Of a stretch of 64,000 nt of DNA, positions 20,312 through 32,381 are shown piece by piece. The notes under the pieces are model-generated. The model worked only from the letters and a program-made list of their open reading frames with translations, had not been told where the DNA came from and made no database searches. Within the stretch, counting starts at the first letter, position 1. Every line of letters begins with the position of its first letter. Source of the DNA: Capronia americana (lineage: Eukaryota; Ascomycota; Eurotiomycetes; Chaetothyriales; Herpotrichiellaceae). Position numbers and translations under genes: made by a program. The stretch lies in NCBI GenBank assembly GCA_016110215.1, contig JADWQD010000010.1, positions 744,001 to 808,000 on the forward strand, in the 5' to 3' direction.

Positions 20312-20698
20312 GCTTTGCTGGCCGATGGTCAACGCATATCATACGTCGTAGAAACGACACGAGTTATTTCAGTCATCCAGGCTTGCGCCCTGGTATTGGG
20401 GAAACATGGAAAGATCATCCAGGTCGGGATCCCTGCCCTTGGGTCTCAACTTACGATTCAATTTGGCGATTTCTTTGGCTTCAACAAGACGATCGAAAGT
20501 CACGGTCTCAGAGATACCACTGGACAAGTCCACATTCCAAAGATGCTTCAGTGGTATCGCGACGGCAAATTCCCAATCGAGAAGATTGTGAAGTATTTCC
20601 GGGCTAAAGACGCGTTGGAGGCTTTACACGGAATGGAATCGGGCACTGCGATCAAGCCGGTGATTATTTGGAATGACAGTTCCTTTGCGAAACTGTAA
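20312..20698 (+). pseudogene. 3' remnant of a zinc-type alcohol dehydrogenase (MDR family)
   Basis: About 125 codons align with the C-terminal third of fungal aryl-alcohol or zinc-type dehydrogenases: YVVETTRVISVIQA, LGKHGKIIQVG, FGFNKTIESHG and MESGTAIKPVIIW, then a normal stop. There is no start codon, no N-terminal catalytic domain with the zinc ligands and no GxGxxG half of the Rossmann fold upstream. The first in-frame ATG is at 20543. This is a stranded 3' end, probably left by a rearrangement between here and the HET locus. Confidence 0.7.
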
Positions 20699-21078
20699 AC
20701 GCGCCTGGAATATTCAATTGGACCGTATAAGATTTCATGGTGAGGCCTGTTGCAGTAATTGTTCGCCCTTTCGAGGCCCGAGCAACTCGTAGTATCTTAC
20801 TAGGTTTGTCACTTCTCGGAGCTGTGGTGCAGCATGACCCGAAATATCTAACCAGGTCGAAATTATTATGATTGATAGTCTGAATGTCCTTTATAGTTAC
20901 GTACCTTTGGACTCGTCGGGAAGACTTCTCGGAAACCCTTTTTTTGTCAACAAGCCCAATATAATCTTTCCAAGGATTTAGTCTGTGTATGAGGAACAGC
21001 CTATTTAGTAGGTAGGCAGAGTATTTAGGGGGGGGGGTTAATATATTTTAGGTGTACCTTAACCTCTGGTCACTACAG

Positions 21079-21119
21079 GACTCGAAGCATAAGAGAAGGA
21101 GGAGTCTCTTATGCGAGTC
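21079..21119. repeat. Imperfect inverted repeat, about 15-bp arms
   Basis: The left arm 21079-21096 pairs with 21105-21119 except for a 3-nt bulge; the loop is 8 nt. It sits in a non-coding, low-complexity stretch. Confidence 0.55.
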
Positions 21120-21563
21120 GAAGGGGTTATATCTTAGCTAGGGATAGTTCCTTGGCGTTCGTGACAGGAGGAGAGGAGGAGAGGGACGGGAAAAGAGGGA
21201 GAGAAGCATTGTTCTCTACTGCAGAACGGGCGAATTCAGTTGACATCCCGTCCAGCAAGGTAGCAGGGCCCGAAACAGGCCATCATCGATGCCATCGGGT
21301 AAAGTTACCATAAGGCTGGCTGCACGCCGACGTAGGCGCGTTGCGAGACCGGACGGGAGCCTCAATGGCGCGTGAGGGAGTACGACAGGAGCGGGCCAGA
21401 GCCGTGAGGGAGTAGGAGGGAGTGGAGGGGGAGCCAGAAAGAGAGGAAGGGAGCAGAAGAGAGCGGAAGAGGGAGCGAGTCGACTAAATAGTCGTTAGCA
21501 GGAGAGTAAAGCGGCGGGGGGTGAGTCAGCTGAACGGGGGCGATGGACGAGAGTTTAGGGACA

Positions 21564-21586
21564 TTATATATATATATATATATATA
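21564..21586. repeat. (TA)n microsatellite
   Basis: Uninterrupted TA dinucleotides for about 23 bp. Confidence 0.8.
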
Positions 21587-21688
21587 CGAGATGTGGCCAT
21601 CGTACTTCTAGTGTGGTTGTCCGCGCGTGAGACTGAGGGCCCTCGACCCGTTCATCATAGTATATTCATAACAATCCATCGCGTTGCG

Positions 21689-22223
21689 TTACATTGCATT
21701 GCATTGGTATCGACACATCAATTCGACACTCGATTCTATGGTGGTGGTGGTGGTGTTTGCAGCAAACGAAGGAAGCCAAGTCCTACGAGAATGGCGTCCT
21801 GTCGTTCCTCTCTGTCTGGCTAGCTTCCGTATTACTACAGTAAGGCGCCCTTGACATGTCCGGATAGATGCGGTTCTTTGCAAGATATATCCTAGGGTCA
21901 AGATCATGTTTGTGCGGAAACCCGGGCATATTGCCGTGCGGAATGTTCTGTCAAAAAGATGATCGAATTGATCTATTGTCATTTCATTCTCAGGCTCTTT
22001 GTTGACGCCGGATGTGCACATGAAGAGATAGATGGGGAGAGGTGCTTCGAAGTAGACACTCTGGACGCCGCGTCTTGACGGTGTCGTCTGTCTCCCTCGC
22101 TACAATCTCAAGCTTCGACGTTCCACTGGATGTGGAGTGAAGAAGGATGTTGGCCGCTGGAATCTCCCTGCCTGCCCACCTCCCTAAGTCACCCGGCCCA
22201 AGCTTCGCACTGGAATTGTCCAC
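21689..22223 (-). pseudogene. Unrecognised, probably decayed coding region
   Basis: Two overlapping minus-strand frames read as protein only if joined by a one-base shift near 22070. The first has GDLGRWAGREIPAANILLHS and KLEIVARETDDTVK; the second has VYFEAPLPIYLF, MCTSGVNKEPENEMTIDQF and HLFDRTFRTA. The second runs on to 21689 but turns low-complexity (Thr run) near its end. I cannot assign a family. It could be an old gene or mobile-element relic, or the second exon of an undetected gene. Confidence 0.3.
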
Positions 22224-25200
22224 TCATGCGCGTCTGATTCCGGTTCGGGCCAGCTGCACGAGCCCGAGGTTTCTCCAAGCTCCGAGTTAGCTTCTGGCTA
22301 CAGGAAATTCACGTACGGTGGGTGTACACAGAGGTTGTCACTCATCGTCATACGAATTGGCGGGTGGATATCATGGTTCGAACCGACCTTCCTGAAGTTC
22401 GACGGAGACCACCGTGCGACCTTAGGAGGGCCCGGTTTGAGGAAATGACGCTGGTCGGTAGCTGTGGCTGCTATTTCCGGCACCGGCTGCCCTCTTTTGG
22501 AATACAGGCGTGGCTACCTGTTGACAGTAATACGCCGAGCAGAACCAAAGGGGGCACATAGGGGGCAGACCGCCGTAAAGGGGGGTCATGGGAGAAAAAA
22601 GGGGGAAGGCGTTAATAGTCTTTACCAGCGGGTGACCTCCACGAAGCACACTGCCGCAGTACTCAAGGATGGACCAGACAGGAGTAAGATTGCATGCTGG
22701 ATGAACGCCGGACAAAAAGACCATTAGGAATTTCTCACTTACCGGCATCTCCATCGACCTCTCCTACGGCCTTTCCAATGAGGATCCCGGTTGATGTAGA
22801 TTGCGCGGACCTTCCGTTTCTGGTCATAGGGTGATCCACTCCATGTGTATATTGACGATGACCATCTCAGGTTCGGGGAATCCCGGGGTGGCACCTCAGG
22901 CCAGTACAGAATGCGACGGTTGCAATGCTTGCTGACGAGATACAAGATCATCATACGGGCCCGAGGACGGAAATGGCAGGTGGACAAGCTCGTGCAAGAT
23001 ATAAAGGTTGAAAATCAGTGACATCCAAGAGTATTAGGCAAAAGGGCTTTCCGGATGTGGCATAACGCTTGCTTGTCGTCTGAATGACGGCAAGGTCACC
23101 TGTCGAGTCAAGGTTGGTGACTCATGTTTTGCCGCTGGTCGATGCAGGCTCCGGGAGAAGATGGAATGGGCCTTTCGTGCAGTGCGGTGCCCATAAAAGC
23201 GATCAAACCACTATTTCCACAGACGCTAGGCCATGAGCATATTTAGTTACAAGGCCAGCCCCCAATTCCGCCACTTCGTTGCTCGGTAGAGGATCAAGAG
23301 CATTCGTAGAGGATACTTTAACGAGGTCCAGGCAAATGAGAAGCCTGTTATCTGCATCGTACCGGCACCGGATAGTGGAGGTCGCTAGGTATAGGCCTGT
23401 GCTGACTCATGAAGAGTGGGATAGCCATCGAGCCCAGACGATGGGGCTGCGATGTTTCAGGTCGTGAGAAGGCGCAGGACTTGCGCAGCGTGATAGTCAC
23501 CCTGATGCAGGATCTGATTCGACCGCAGGTACCATTGCAAAGGCGGGTCTGATAAGTCAGTCACTGCAAAGGTTGTGTGTATCGATGACAAAGAGGATGT
23601 ACCCACTCGTTCGAATGTCTAACCACAGGGGCGCTCCTGGACTCCTTCGAGTTCACCTGGCAAGCCAGATTGGCCGAGATCAGGTGATTGGGACATTGAT
23701 TCCTCAAGACGGCTCGGACCAGACCCGTTCATGCTACTTGGGGCATGGCCTGCCCTGCTCGCACTCAAGACAATCATGATTCTTGTAAGCGATCTCGAAA
23801 ATCTTGCTGAAACCGGCGCCAACTCTGCAGAGCCTACTAATGTGACTGCATCGTAGTGGTTGACTCATCGCAAGCTAGGAAGTCGTGTCGGGCGCACATG
23901 CACTGGGACTGGTTCGATGCGGAGAGACGGGTTCTCCACGGTATGCCGCACAGTCACCACACCGGTCGATACGCAGACTTCCGGCAGCGGCACTGTTATC
24001 GATGTGGGAATTTGTGGCGTCGAGTCAAGGAGGACTTTCTGGCCTGATGGGCCGAATCCAGCTCTGGATACTCGCGACGGAACTGAGCATGGTACCAATC
24101 ACCGCCCCTCAGGAATTCCAGGAAACAACGCCTTATCAGTCGAGGGGTCCAGATTGAAGCCATTGATGATTCAAGCCGACAAATCGGTGCGCCTGGGTTT
24201 GCTGTTGCTCGCCTCAACCTCATTCTAGACCGGGACTCTGCGCAGATAGTTCACCGAACGTGGAACCATCGCCGGCGTGCGTGCGAGTGTGTTTGCTGGG
24301 GTACCGACACAGTCCTGGGTAGAGCCACAGCCAGGTCCACCGCAAAGCAGCACGAATCATTGTGGCTGATCGCTTGAGCGGTCGTTCAGCGCTAGATCGG
24401 AACCTAAGGCTGGGCGAGTCTCCTCGGAATGAGCCCCACGAACGTTCGAAAGGATGTGCCGGCCAACGGTCGTCCTCGCGTCCAATCGAACCATCTCAAG
24501 GCAGCGGTGGGGTGAGTTAGCTCAGCAGTCCCTCGAAAAGTTTTCGTGCATATGTAAGCAGGGGATTCTTCGGATTAGCTCCGGTGAAATGAACACTGGA
24601 CGGTGCAAGTGGACCTGCTTTGGCGCATGAGCTTTATGCAAGCATGCAAGAAACTCGGCAAATTCTGCTCTGGCCGCGACGCCGGCCTCCGACCTTCCTA
24701 CGCCGTTTCTCCTGAGCGATGCACTTGTTGCTGACGGTGCTATATACCGTCCGCATTGGTAGATTGGACTGCTAGTTCGAGGTTGACACTTCAACATTGC
24801 CGAGAGGCTCGTAAGGATCATTCTCATCAGGCCTGCCGCATGTGGAAAGTCTCCGCTGTCAACGCCCGGGCTGCGGATGACGTCTGTCTTGCTCGCAGAA
24901 GGGATTGCTGAATGCAGGTGCGGCGGACGATGGCAGAGGGAGCGCTGAATAGCAGCTTCCATCGCCGATCGCGGTTTTCTGATTATGAATGGTAGGACCA
25001 AAACAGAAGGATTCAAGTTGCGTATTCTAGTCAAGCATGGACACGCAGGCTTCACATAACCATGCTGAGATGGTGTGCAGAGGGAGCTGATTGGCCGTGT
25101 TGAATGTCAGAAGTCCGGGAGGGCCAACAGGGTGGATACAGATCGCTTCAGGAAGTAAGAATAGCTGATTTCCAGGACCATGGGCGGAATAGTGGAGTCT

Positions 25201-28062
25201 AATCCTGCTGGAAGCGACTCGCGAGCCAGGGACGTGTCGAGGGTACATTTGCTCCCCACACCGCCGGTGGGGAGCACATCATGTTCTTACCGCTTTGTTG
25301 TCGCTAATTTGGTGGTGATGACTGCATTGGACAGACCGTGAAAGTCAGAATTGGCCGAGTGAGGTCGTCGGCCGCAACTACCCCGAACGAATGCTTCGAG
25401 CACGGAGCGGTGGATGCGCAGGTGTAGGCAATTACCCGAATCGGATCGACGGTCCCAACATTGCAGTGTTGATTGTGGTCGGTGCCGATGATGATGGACA
25501 CGTACGAGTCTGGGGCGAGGGCGAGAAGAGATGAGAGTGTATCGCATGCGGATCCGGAATCCCGAAGGATTTGTCCTCGTCGATCTGCGCTTTCTGAAAC
25601 GGGACTTTTGGCCTTGTGCGTCCCGAAAATGCGGCAGGTCCGGCCGGGGTTGGGGGGTGTAGTCCTCGTCCTCGTAGCTCGTAGGAAGCCATCACGTGTA
25701 GTCGTGGGTGGCCAACTCCGAGACGTCAGCCTTGTGTCGGTCGTGACGGACGGGTGAGTTTCTGATCGCAGCAATTGTGTCTGCAGCCCATGCCGATCTG
25801 AAGCTCCGCACCATCCTGACTGTTCTGGAAGACGCCCTCACACGGGGCTAGGGGGATGCGGTGCGGCTGCGCCAAGGGACTCGCTTTCGGAGGGTGATTT
25901 CATGGGGGCGTGAAGTGAAACCATTTACCGACTCAGGCACCGCCAGGCGCCGTTCTGGGAATTCGGTCATGGAGAGATGAGTGGCACAGGGCCGGGGAAG
26001 CGCTCAGGGCTTCTGGAAGGCACCGCTTCGAGTAATGGAATGCAGGAGACGTGCTGCTTGCAGACGACGAGACGCGGGCGAACACGAAAGTGAGAAGCTT
26101 GTGAGGGACGCCATCGCCTGCGGTGGAGTCACGTTTGCTATTTCCGGCAAAAGGTAGGAGGGGCCCCCGCCAATCAGCGCCCGCGCCTTGTCCCCTAAGA
26201 AGTATATCATTATTCAGCGTCCGTTCACCAGCCCGCCGTCCATCCGTCGCACCATGCTCTTTCTCCGCCTGCTGAGCGCCGATGCTGGGCATGAGCATTT
26301 CGTCGCAACCTCGACGATCTCTGCGTCAGCAATCTCTGCCCGCTCCGATCGACGTCATCCTGGCATCGACGTCCATGGATGGAGTTTGCCTGATCCGATC
26401 TGGATGATTGAGTCCGGCCAGTAGAATTTGGTTATATAATCGCTTCGCGGTGAGGTGATGTGAGAAGACGAATGGACCAAGACTGCTCCCGGGTGAGGTG
26501 GCTACGCGATCTCCCTGGTGAGTGGTCGGTATAGCGACAACGTCGACTACGTCTCGCGTCATCCAGCCATGTCCCGAGCAATGAGCTTTTTGGGAGCAGC
26601 GGTGCATGTCCCGGCCTTTGGTCAAGCCTGTATTCCCTTCGAAGCAGGTACCGTCAGCGCTACACGCACGGGTCGAAGCGTGGTAGGTTGGGATGCCCTA
26701 GATATGCATGGGGCCGGCAATCGTGATTCGAGGGGCTGTAGAGCCTGACAGATCAATGTCTATCCTGATGTAGATGTAGTTAGCCGTTACTAACTCGACA
26801 CCCTCTGCTGGTTGATTGCAGCGTCCGACTAATCGTGCGCTGGTCGCGGAGTGGGAGTCGCGTGAGGCCATGGCGTGAGCAGCAACAGGCATTTCCGACC
26901 CCGCGTTGCTGGCCTTGGTCCTCCTCGTGCCTTCATCCCTCGATACTGCTACGTCGCCCAAAGATGACGCGCCGAGGTCGCGCAGTGGTCGAAACCCACT
27001 TTGCCGACGGAGAAGCCCTAGCCCACGAAGTCTGCTCGCAGGCGTTTGTCAGATGTGTGCAGCAGGGTCCCGACCATCATGTTCGCGATCACGAATGACA
27101 CGAACCCCCGGCCACAAAAGGGGCGCGAGATATTTCCCAAACACCGCCTGAAATGATGTCATCCGCCGCCCTCCTGTCCACCCGTCGAGGATGGTCGTCT
27201 CGCTTGTCCGAACTTGCAGAAGCCGTTAGATGCTCGACGTACTTGGCACCGAGGTCCCATATGCCGGGGGTCCTCGACCACTCACCAACAGTCAAGTCCC
27301 GTATTGCTTCTGCATGCCGGATTAGGAAGACGACAATCTCCTCCCTGGTCGTAACCACCCACAGCCGTGCGCCGAGGCCGGCTGTTCGTATACCCCTTCA
27401 CTGTGACAGGCTCGACCGAGTAACATACTCAGATGTGCACTGCTGGACCATGCCATTGCCCGCGGAGCCGCACCGTTCCACGGCCCCCAGTATCTGTTCG
27501 GTTATCCTTCTCCCACGATCTGAAACTGTTGGCGGCTAGACAGTTACAGTAGTGGTCCTAATGATAGAAACAGACGTGAACACCAACACGTCCGAATGTG
27601 GGTGGACCCAATGAGATGTAGTAGCATTCAGAAACCTGGTCTAGAGAATTGTACAGTCTCGCACCCATGATGATACGCCTTCCGTGTCCCAAATGTCTGC
27701 CCGCAGGCCCCATCTACTCGAACATGCTCCCGGCATGGAGAGTGAAACGAACGGCGAAAACCCGATATCAATGCACCTCAACCAGAGAGATACCGTCTAT
27801 CCTGCGAGGTACGTCCCTGGTGTTGAACAGCTGAGAACCAGTCTCCGCTTCACCAGCTCGGCGCCCGACTTCTCGTCCAGATGATCCCATCCGTGAAGAT
27901 GTCGTAAACCAGCTGCAAGCCCATGCCACAGTGCCCTCAATGCCGCGTCCCATGCGAAAATGACCGTCCTTTTGCGTAGGTGCCTAGCCGGTGGCAAGAA
28001 CGAGGGCCGGGAACTCTCGACTTTTGCCTCTCGGTCCTTGCCGATGGCCCACCCGCTGCACC
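22224..28062. other. Gene-poor stretch, about 5.8 kb
   Basis: Only short overlapping frames in all six phases. No splice-linked chain of exons, transposase, reverse transcriptase or long terminal repeat was recognised. The bases are not strongly AT-skewed, so this is not obviously heavily RIP-mutated repeat DNA. One weak phosphatase-like fragment lies at 27089-27440. Confidence 0.5.
27089..27440 (-). pseudogene. Possible decayed histidine-phosphatase (phosphoglycerate-mutase-like) fragment
   Basis: A 110-codon minus-strand frame contains REEIVVFLIRHAEAIRDLT followed by VGEW. This resembles the EEIVVVTHG...LT..W block near the end of fungal phosphoglycerate-mutase-like proteins. The expected N-terminal RHG motif is absent. 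It could also be coincidence. Confidence 0.25.
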
Positions 28063-29152
28063 TCAATTTCCCGTCGTGCTGGGAGCCTTGTCCCAATGTT
28101 TGAGCATTTGCCGGAGTGCTCGGGTCCATTCGGCCACGCAGGCAGCAACAAGTCGTTCAAACTCTTCTTTCGTCGGCCTGCGACCTCCCCAGGTGCTAGC
28201 CTTGGAAGCAAGGGCGCGCGCGTGTTTCGCAATGAGATTTCTGCAACGAGGTCAGCGTTCCGATCCACTCTCCGGGACAGACCAATCGCCTCAAAATGGA
28301 TGGTGCTTACTCCTTCTCCATCTTCACGAGGACTAGCCAACAGTAGTTCCAGCTCCGAGTGCTGCTGGGGTCGCGCACCACCATAGCTTTGGCTTCGTCG
28401 AGACACTCAGAACTGAACGGGTATGTCTTGGTGAGGCCACGGAGCTCATTCAACAGGTTGTTGGAGTTGACATAGTGAGCCCACGCCGTCGTCATTGGCT
28501 CCGTCACCTCGGCCGAGTCCAGAAATGCGAAGATCTTCTCGATCCGGCGTAACTCGGTGATGGTATTGACTCGATGAGTCCGAAGAGACTGGATCAGTTG
28601 GTCCTTGTTATTCTGCACCTTCGTTAGCTGCCACGTCCGAGACCGTCTTGAGTGCGCCAAGGAGAACCAGATATGCAAAGAGATATACTGGAAATGACTT
28701 TAGGAGAGAGATAGGGGCCAAAGGAAAGGAGCAAGGAACTCGTCGCAAAAAACACCCGCAAACATAGGAAATATTACAAAAATAAAGCCTGGACTAACTT
28801 GGCTCATTGTTCGAGGATCAGCCGGTGTGCCAGGGGAGACAAGCTGATACGTCTGCGGCCTCGTCGTCGCCACCGTGGTCGGCCCTTGGCCTGCGTACCG
28901 AGACATGGGGTCTTCGAAAGGAGACGACGGTGACTGATGCGGACTTGCTCGTGAGCTTGATTGCTGCGAGAGAGGATCGATCGTCGCTTGCCGGCCCGAT
29001 GATGGCTGAGAAGGAGATTGAGAACCGCGTCCGGCAGGGTGTGATGGCAAGGAGATCCGACTTGATGGCTCTCCTCGCTGACCAGGTTGCGGTCGTCTTG
29101 GGGTATTTGTACTCCGCTTGCCTCCTGAGCCCTGACCGGAGGACTCGTCCAT
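28063..29152 (-). CDS. Hypothetical protein, disordered N-terminus and helical C-terminus
   Basis: Three exons, complement(28063..28240, 28311..28612, 28799..29152), close exactly into 277 residues. Introns are 186 nt (GTTAGT, with a GCTAACG branch site before GTGCAG) and 70 nt (GTAAGC...TTGCAG). Residues 1-118 are Ser/Pro/Gln/Gly-rich and probably unfolded. Residues 119-277 are amphipathic and helix-prone, with SWNYCWLVLVKMEKEN and FERLVAACVAEWTRALRQM as the clearest blocks. There is no signal peptide, transmembrane helix or known motif. It is the only well-formed gene between 20.7 and 30.9 kb and may be lineage-specific. The frame-closed splice structure is the main reason to believe it is real. 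Confidence 0.65.
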
Positions 29153-30888
29153 AGACAACAAGCTGCAGTAACGATGTTCTGGCCCGGAAGGAAGAGTTTG
29201 GGCGACCTTGAGTAATCGCTGATGATATAACCCAAGGGGGGGGTGAACACGACCCGCCAACCGGTAGAAGGGGACGCAAACTTAGTAAGATCGCAGCAAC
29301 AAAATTGATGAGTTGAGACTGTAGCAGGAAGCAGTGCAGTGCAGCAGTCGGATTGCTATGGGCGGAACAAACCAAGGCAGGGAGACGGGCTGACACATAC
29401 GTGCCTGCAGAGGTATTATGAACTTCTGGCAGAAGCGTGATGTGCCGAGCAAAAGACCAGCGATTCCGGTAATCTTCTCCAGGCACGATCAGAGCTGCAA
29501 ACGGACAACTCTAGGAATGATTACCATGGGGTCACTTTGTGCGGCTGTTGTCCTTCCGTCGCCGCCACACCAAGGCGCGGTGAAGGTCATCATCCTGAGC
29601 ATCAGTTGCTACATGTCCAGCACGTCTAACGTGATGAGCGTGGTATTGACCACTGGCCACCTCAGCCTCAGGCGTTCAGCGGAAAGACTTTTGGCGCCAT
29701 CTGGCGAGGTTCTGAGTATGGTGACCACGTGCCGGGCGCCGAGATCTGAAGGTGGCCGGTCAAGGAGCCAGGTCGGCATTGGCGAGAAGGTGGGATGGCG
29801 TAACGGGTCATGATGGGGGCCAGAAAAACACAAGCTAGCGAGAGCAGTGAGGACGCAGAAGACTGCGATGGCTTGGAGCCATAAGCTAGTGGCAGAAGAG
29901 AGAGGAAAGTCCGCACGTCACTAAGCGCGGGACGGCGGAAGAGACGCGCTACGACGTGGAAGTGGCCGGTGGTTTGTGGTGGTGAGAACGAAGGTAACCT
30001 TCCACTCGTACAACGGGATTTGACTCCGATGGGCGACGGACTGGGCAGAGTCGGAGCGAATAGCCAAGGGCGAAAGCGTCCATGGAGCGAGTATAGCCTG
30101 CTCCTGGGTGACTGTCGAATCTGGCTGGAGCGTAGCTAGTGACCATATCCAAGTTGGACCTTTGGCTCAAGTCGACTGGCAGTGCCGCACAGTGAAAGGA
30201 AAGAGAGGTGAGACTCAGAGGTGGAGGACACGCCCGACACGCTGCCCCGCTTAGTCAGTGCCAGTTTTACCCGTCTATGCCGAGGCTAGCCTTGTTCGGG
30301 CTTGGTTCCACCTCAGCCTCTCTTTACCTGGGGCGGTGCTGATGGTGAGCTGTGTATGAAACTCGCTGCCCGTCGCCTCATTTGGCGAATGCTTCTGTGA
30401 TACTGTCCTAATCCGTATAGTGGCTCTATATCTGGCCCCGAGATCTGTCTAGCAAGTTCCCTTTTGAGGCCAACAGCCAAGAGGCTGACGGCCAGCCACG
30501 TTGAATTTCCCATTTCAATGCGTATACGATCAGATTGCCGATAGACCCAGGTCCCCCCTCGAGTCCTTCGCCTGCGAGCCAATGGGAGACTACGCCGATG
30601 TTCGAGGCTGGCACGGCCCGGTATAGGATCTAGCTTCAGATCTTGCAGTCGATCATCCCAATTCCACCATCCAGGCCAGCCAGACACCCGGAAAGCTAAG
30701 GTGCCGGTCGCACGTTTTTACTGACCCGCTCGCATAGGGGTCGGAATAGGTATTCGAGGCTTGAAATGTTTTATTTGAAGCTCGCCAAGGCGGTCCGACC
30801 GAATCCTTCCGAGCCAGAATGCTGTTTCCACGGTTTTGCCAGCTCACTGGTATACGCCGGAGGTTGGAGTTGGCCGGAGTGTGATCTC
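29153..30888. other. Intergenic, about 1.7 kb
   Basis: Upstream of the hypothetical gene and downstream of the Mso1-like gene. I see only short broken frames and no repeats of note. Confidence 0.5.
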
Positions 30889-31797
30889 TCATCTCGGACC
30901 GCCAGGACGTTGGCGATGGTCTTGGTTGGCATATGGATTTGAAGAGCCGCTACCACCGCCTCCGCCACTGCCACCACCATAGTCGTAGGCATACGGGTCT
31001 CCACCTGTTGACCAAGGCTCTGAGGCTGAGATGTAGGGCTGAGAAGATCCACTTCGAGAAGGATTGTTAGTCAAATTTCCGACCCCCGGACCATATGACC
31101 CCTGGCTAGCACTGTTCAGGCCGGCCGACGGGCTACTTCTTCCACTGCCCCCACCTTGCAAACGAGCTCGCAGGCGATCACGAGAACCCATAGCTCCGGG
31201 GTGTGCAGCCGGAGCTGTCTGATAGCTTCCAGCTCGTTGACTGGGAAGGGGTCTGGCGCTGGGGCTGGGCTGGCCAAAGGACGTCGTTCCGCCATTTCCA
31301 CTTGACTGAGATCTGGCCGAGTCATTGGAGCGCAAGGAGTTGGGGGTAGGCCGAGCAGCTCGGAGACTTTGAGGCGGAGGACCGGCCGGGGCGGGAGTAG
31401 ACTCCCAAAGATCAGATAGCCCTCCGCCCCTGCCCCCAGAAGAGCCTCTTGAATGTGTCTGCTGGTTGCCGAACTGGGAAGGGAACTGGTTACCATACTG
31501 GCCATATGAGCCTTGAGGCTGCGGTGGAGCCGTGACTGGCCTTTTAGGATCAGGGGGCAGCCATTCGGGGTATGGACGCCCTTTCTCTGTGTAATATGCG
31601 CGCAGGACATTGGAGATGTGCGAACAGTCCTCGTTGTCCGGATCGTCCTCTTCTGAGTCTTTGGTCAAAGCTTTTCGCAGCGTCGCAATGCGGGAGGAGA
31701 ATGTGCTCGACCATGTCGAAGTCGCAGCGGGAGTGGTGTTTTGAGATGTCGGCTGGCTCGAGGAGTTCGAGGTGAAGTAAGAGAGGTACGAGGCCAT
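30889..31797 (-). CDS. Mso1-like Sec1-binding protein
   Basis: Single exon, 302 residues. Residues about 28-84 match the Mso1 Sec1-binding domain: TFSSRIATLRKAL, then an acidic stretch, HISNVLRAYYTEKGRPYPEW and LPPDP. In yeast Mso1 binds the SM protein Sec1 and helps SNARE-driven fusion of secretory vesicles with the plasma membrane. The remainder is a long Gly/Ser/Pro/Gln-rich tail, usual for filamentous-fungal members, ending in an RPGGPR stretch. It lies downstream of, and on the same strand as, the epoxide hydrolase gene. Confidence 0.82.
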   Translation of the reverse strand: MASYLSYFTSNSSSQPTSQNTTPAATSTWSSTFSSRIATLRKALTKDSEEDDPDNEDCSHISNVLRAYYTEKGRPYPEWLPPDPKRPVTAPPQPQGSYGQYGNQFPSQFGNQQTHSRGSSGGRGGGLSDLWESTPAPAGPPPQSLRAARPTPNSLRSNDSARSQSSGNGGTTSFGQPSPSARPLPSQRAGSYQTAPAAHPGAMGSRDRLRARLQGGGSGRSSPSAGLNSASQGSYGPGVGNLTNNPSRSGSSQPYISASEPWSTGGDPYAYDYGGGSGGGGGSGSSNPYANQDHRQRPGGPR

Positions 31798-32381
31798 GAT
31801 CTGGTCGATTGAGGACTCGTTGACGTTGCGTGCCCTCGGGCATGTGCACGTAGGAGCGAGATCCGCCGACGAGAGTTGCTGGCTGTTTAGTCAAGTCTGA
31901 ACACTTGGTGAAGTGCAGATTCACCCCGCGTTCACCTCGCTCTCAACTCGAATTCATCTGCCTAGAGTCGCACAGGGAATGTATGCCGAGAACTTTAGGT
32001 TTGACGCCAAGTGATGGTTCAACTGCTCGCCGCCTCGCCCGATGCCGCCCTTTGCTCACCCCCGGCTCGTGCGAGTCAGGGTTAGCCGGGGTGTGGATCA
32101 GAGCCTGAGGGCTGGCTTTGGGCTTCGACTCGGAATCAGCATGTCTGTATCAGCCTTATGGCTGAGCTTTCGGTTCTAACTTGTGTGATTGGCAGTCTTC
32201 CCGGGCCTCCGACGTCTTCGTCTTTCGACTTGACCTCACGCTTCTGTCTGGGCTTTGCTTTGGAAGGTCGCTGGGCTTTGAGATGTGACGGTCTGTCGTT
32301 CTAGAATCCTGTGCATTCATTACCCCAGCATATTGTCTAGCTTTGCCCGCTCTAGGGTCTGAAATTCTAGGGCACTTGATT
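31798..32381. other. Intergenic: Mso1-like gene promoter
   Basis: 584 bp between the Mso1-like start codon and the stop of the epoxide hydrolase. No gene or clear box seen. Confidence 0.5.

Larger units (their letters stand above)
20699..21688. other. Low-complexity intergenic stretch
   Basis: No gene. It holds a run of ten G (about 21030-21039), a bulged inverted repeat (21079-21119), GA-rich purine tracts (about 21170-21200 and 21360-21480) and a TA dinucleotide run (21564-21586). Confidence 0.6.

Noticed and set aside
20699..21688. Telomere end near the low-complexity stretch
   Set aside because: Only isolated TTAGGG-like hexamers, no tandem array.
24522..25055. 177-codon minus-strand frame
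   Set aside because: No conserved pattern, no splice partners, and composition like the surrounding non-coding DNA.
25304..25774. 156-codon minus-strand frame
   Set aside because: Overlaps other equally long frames in other phases and has no protein-like motif.
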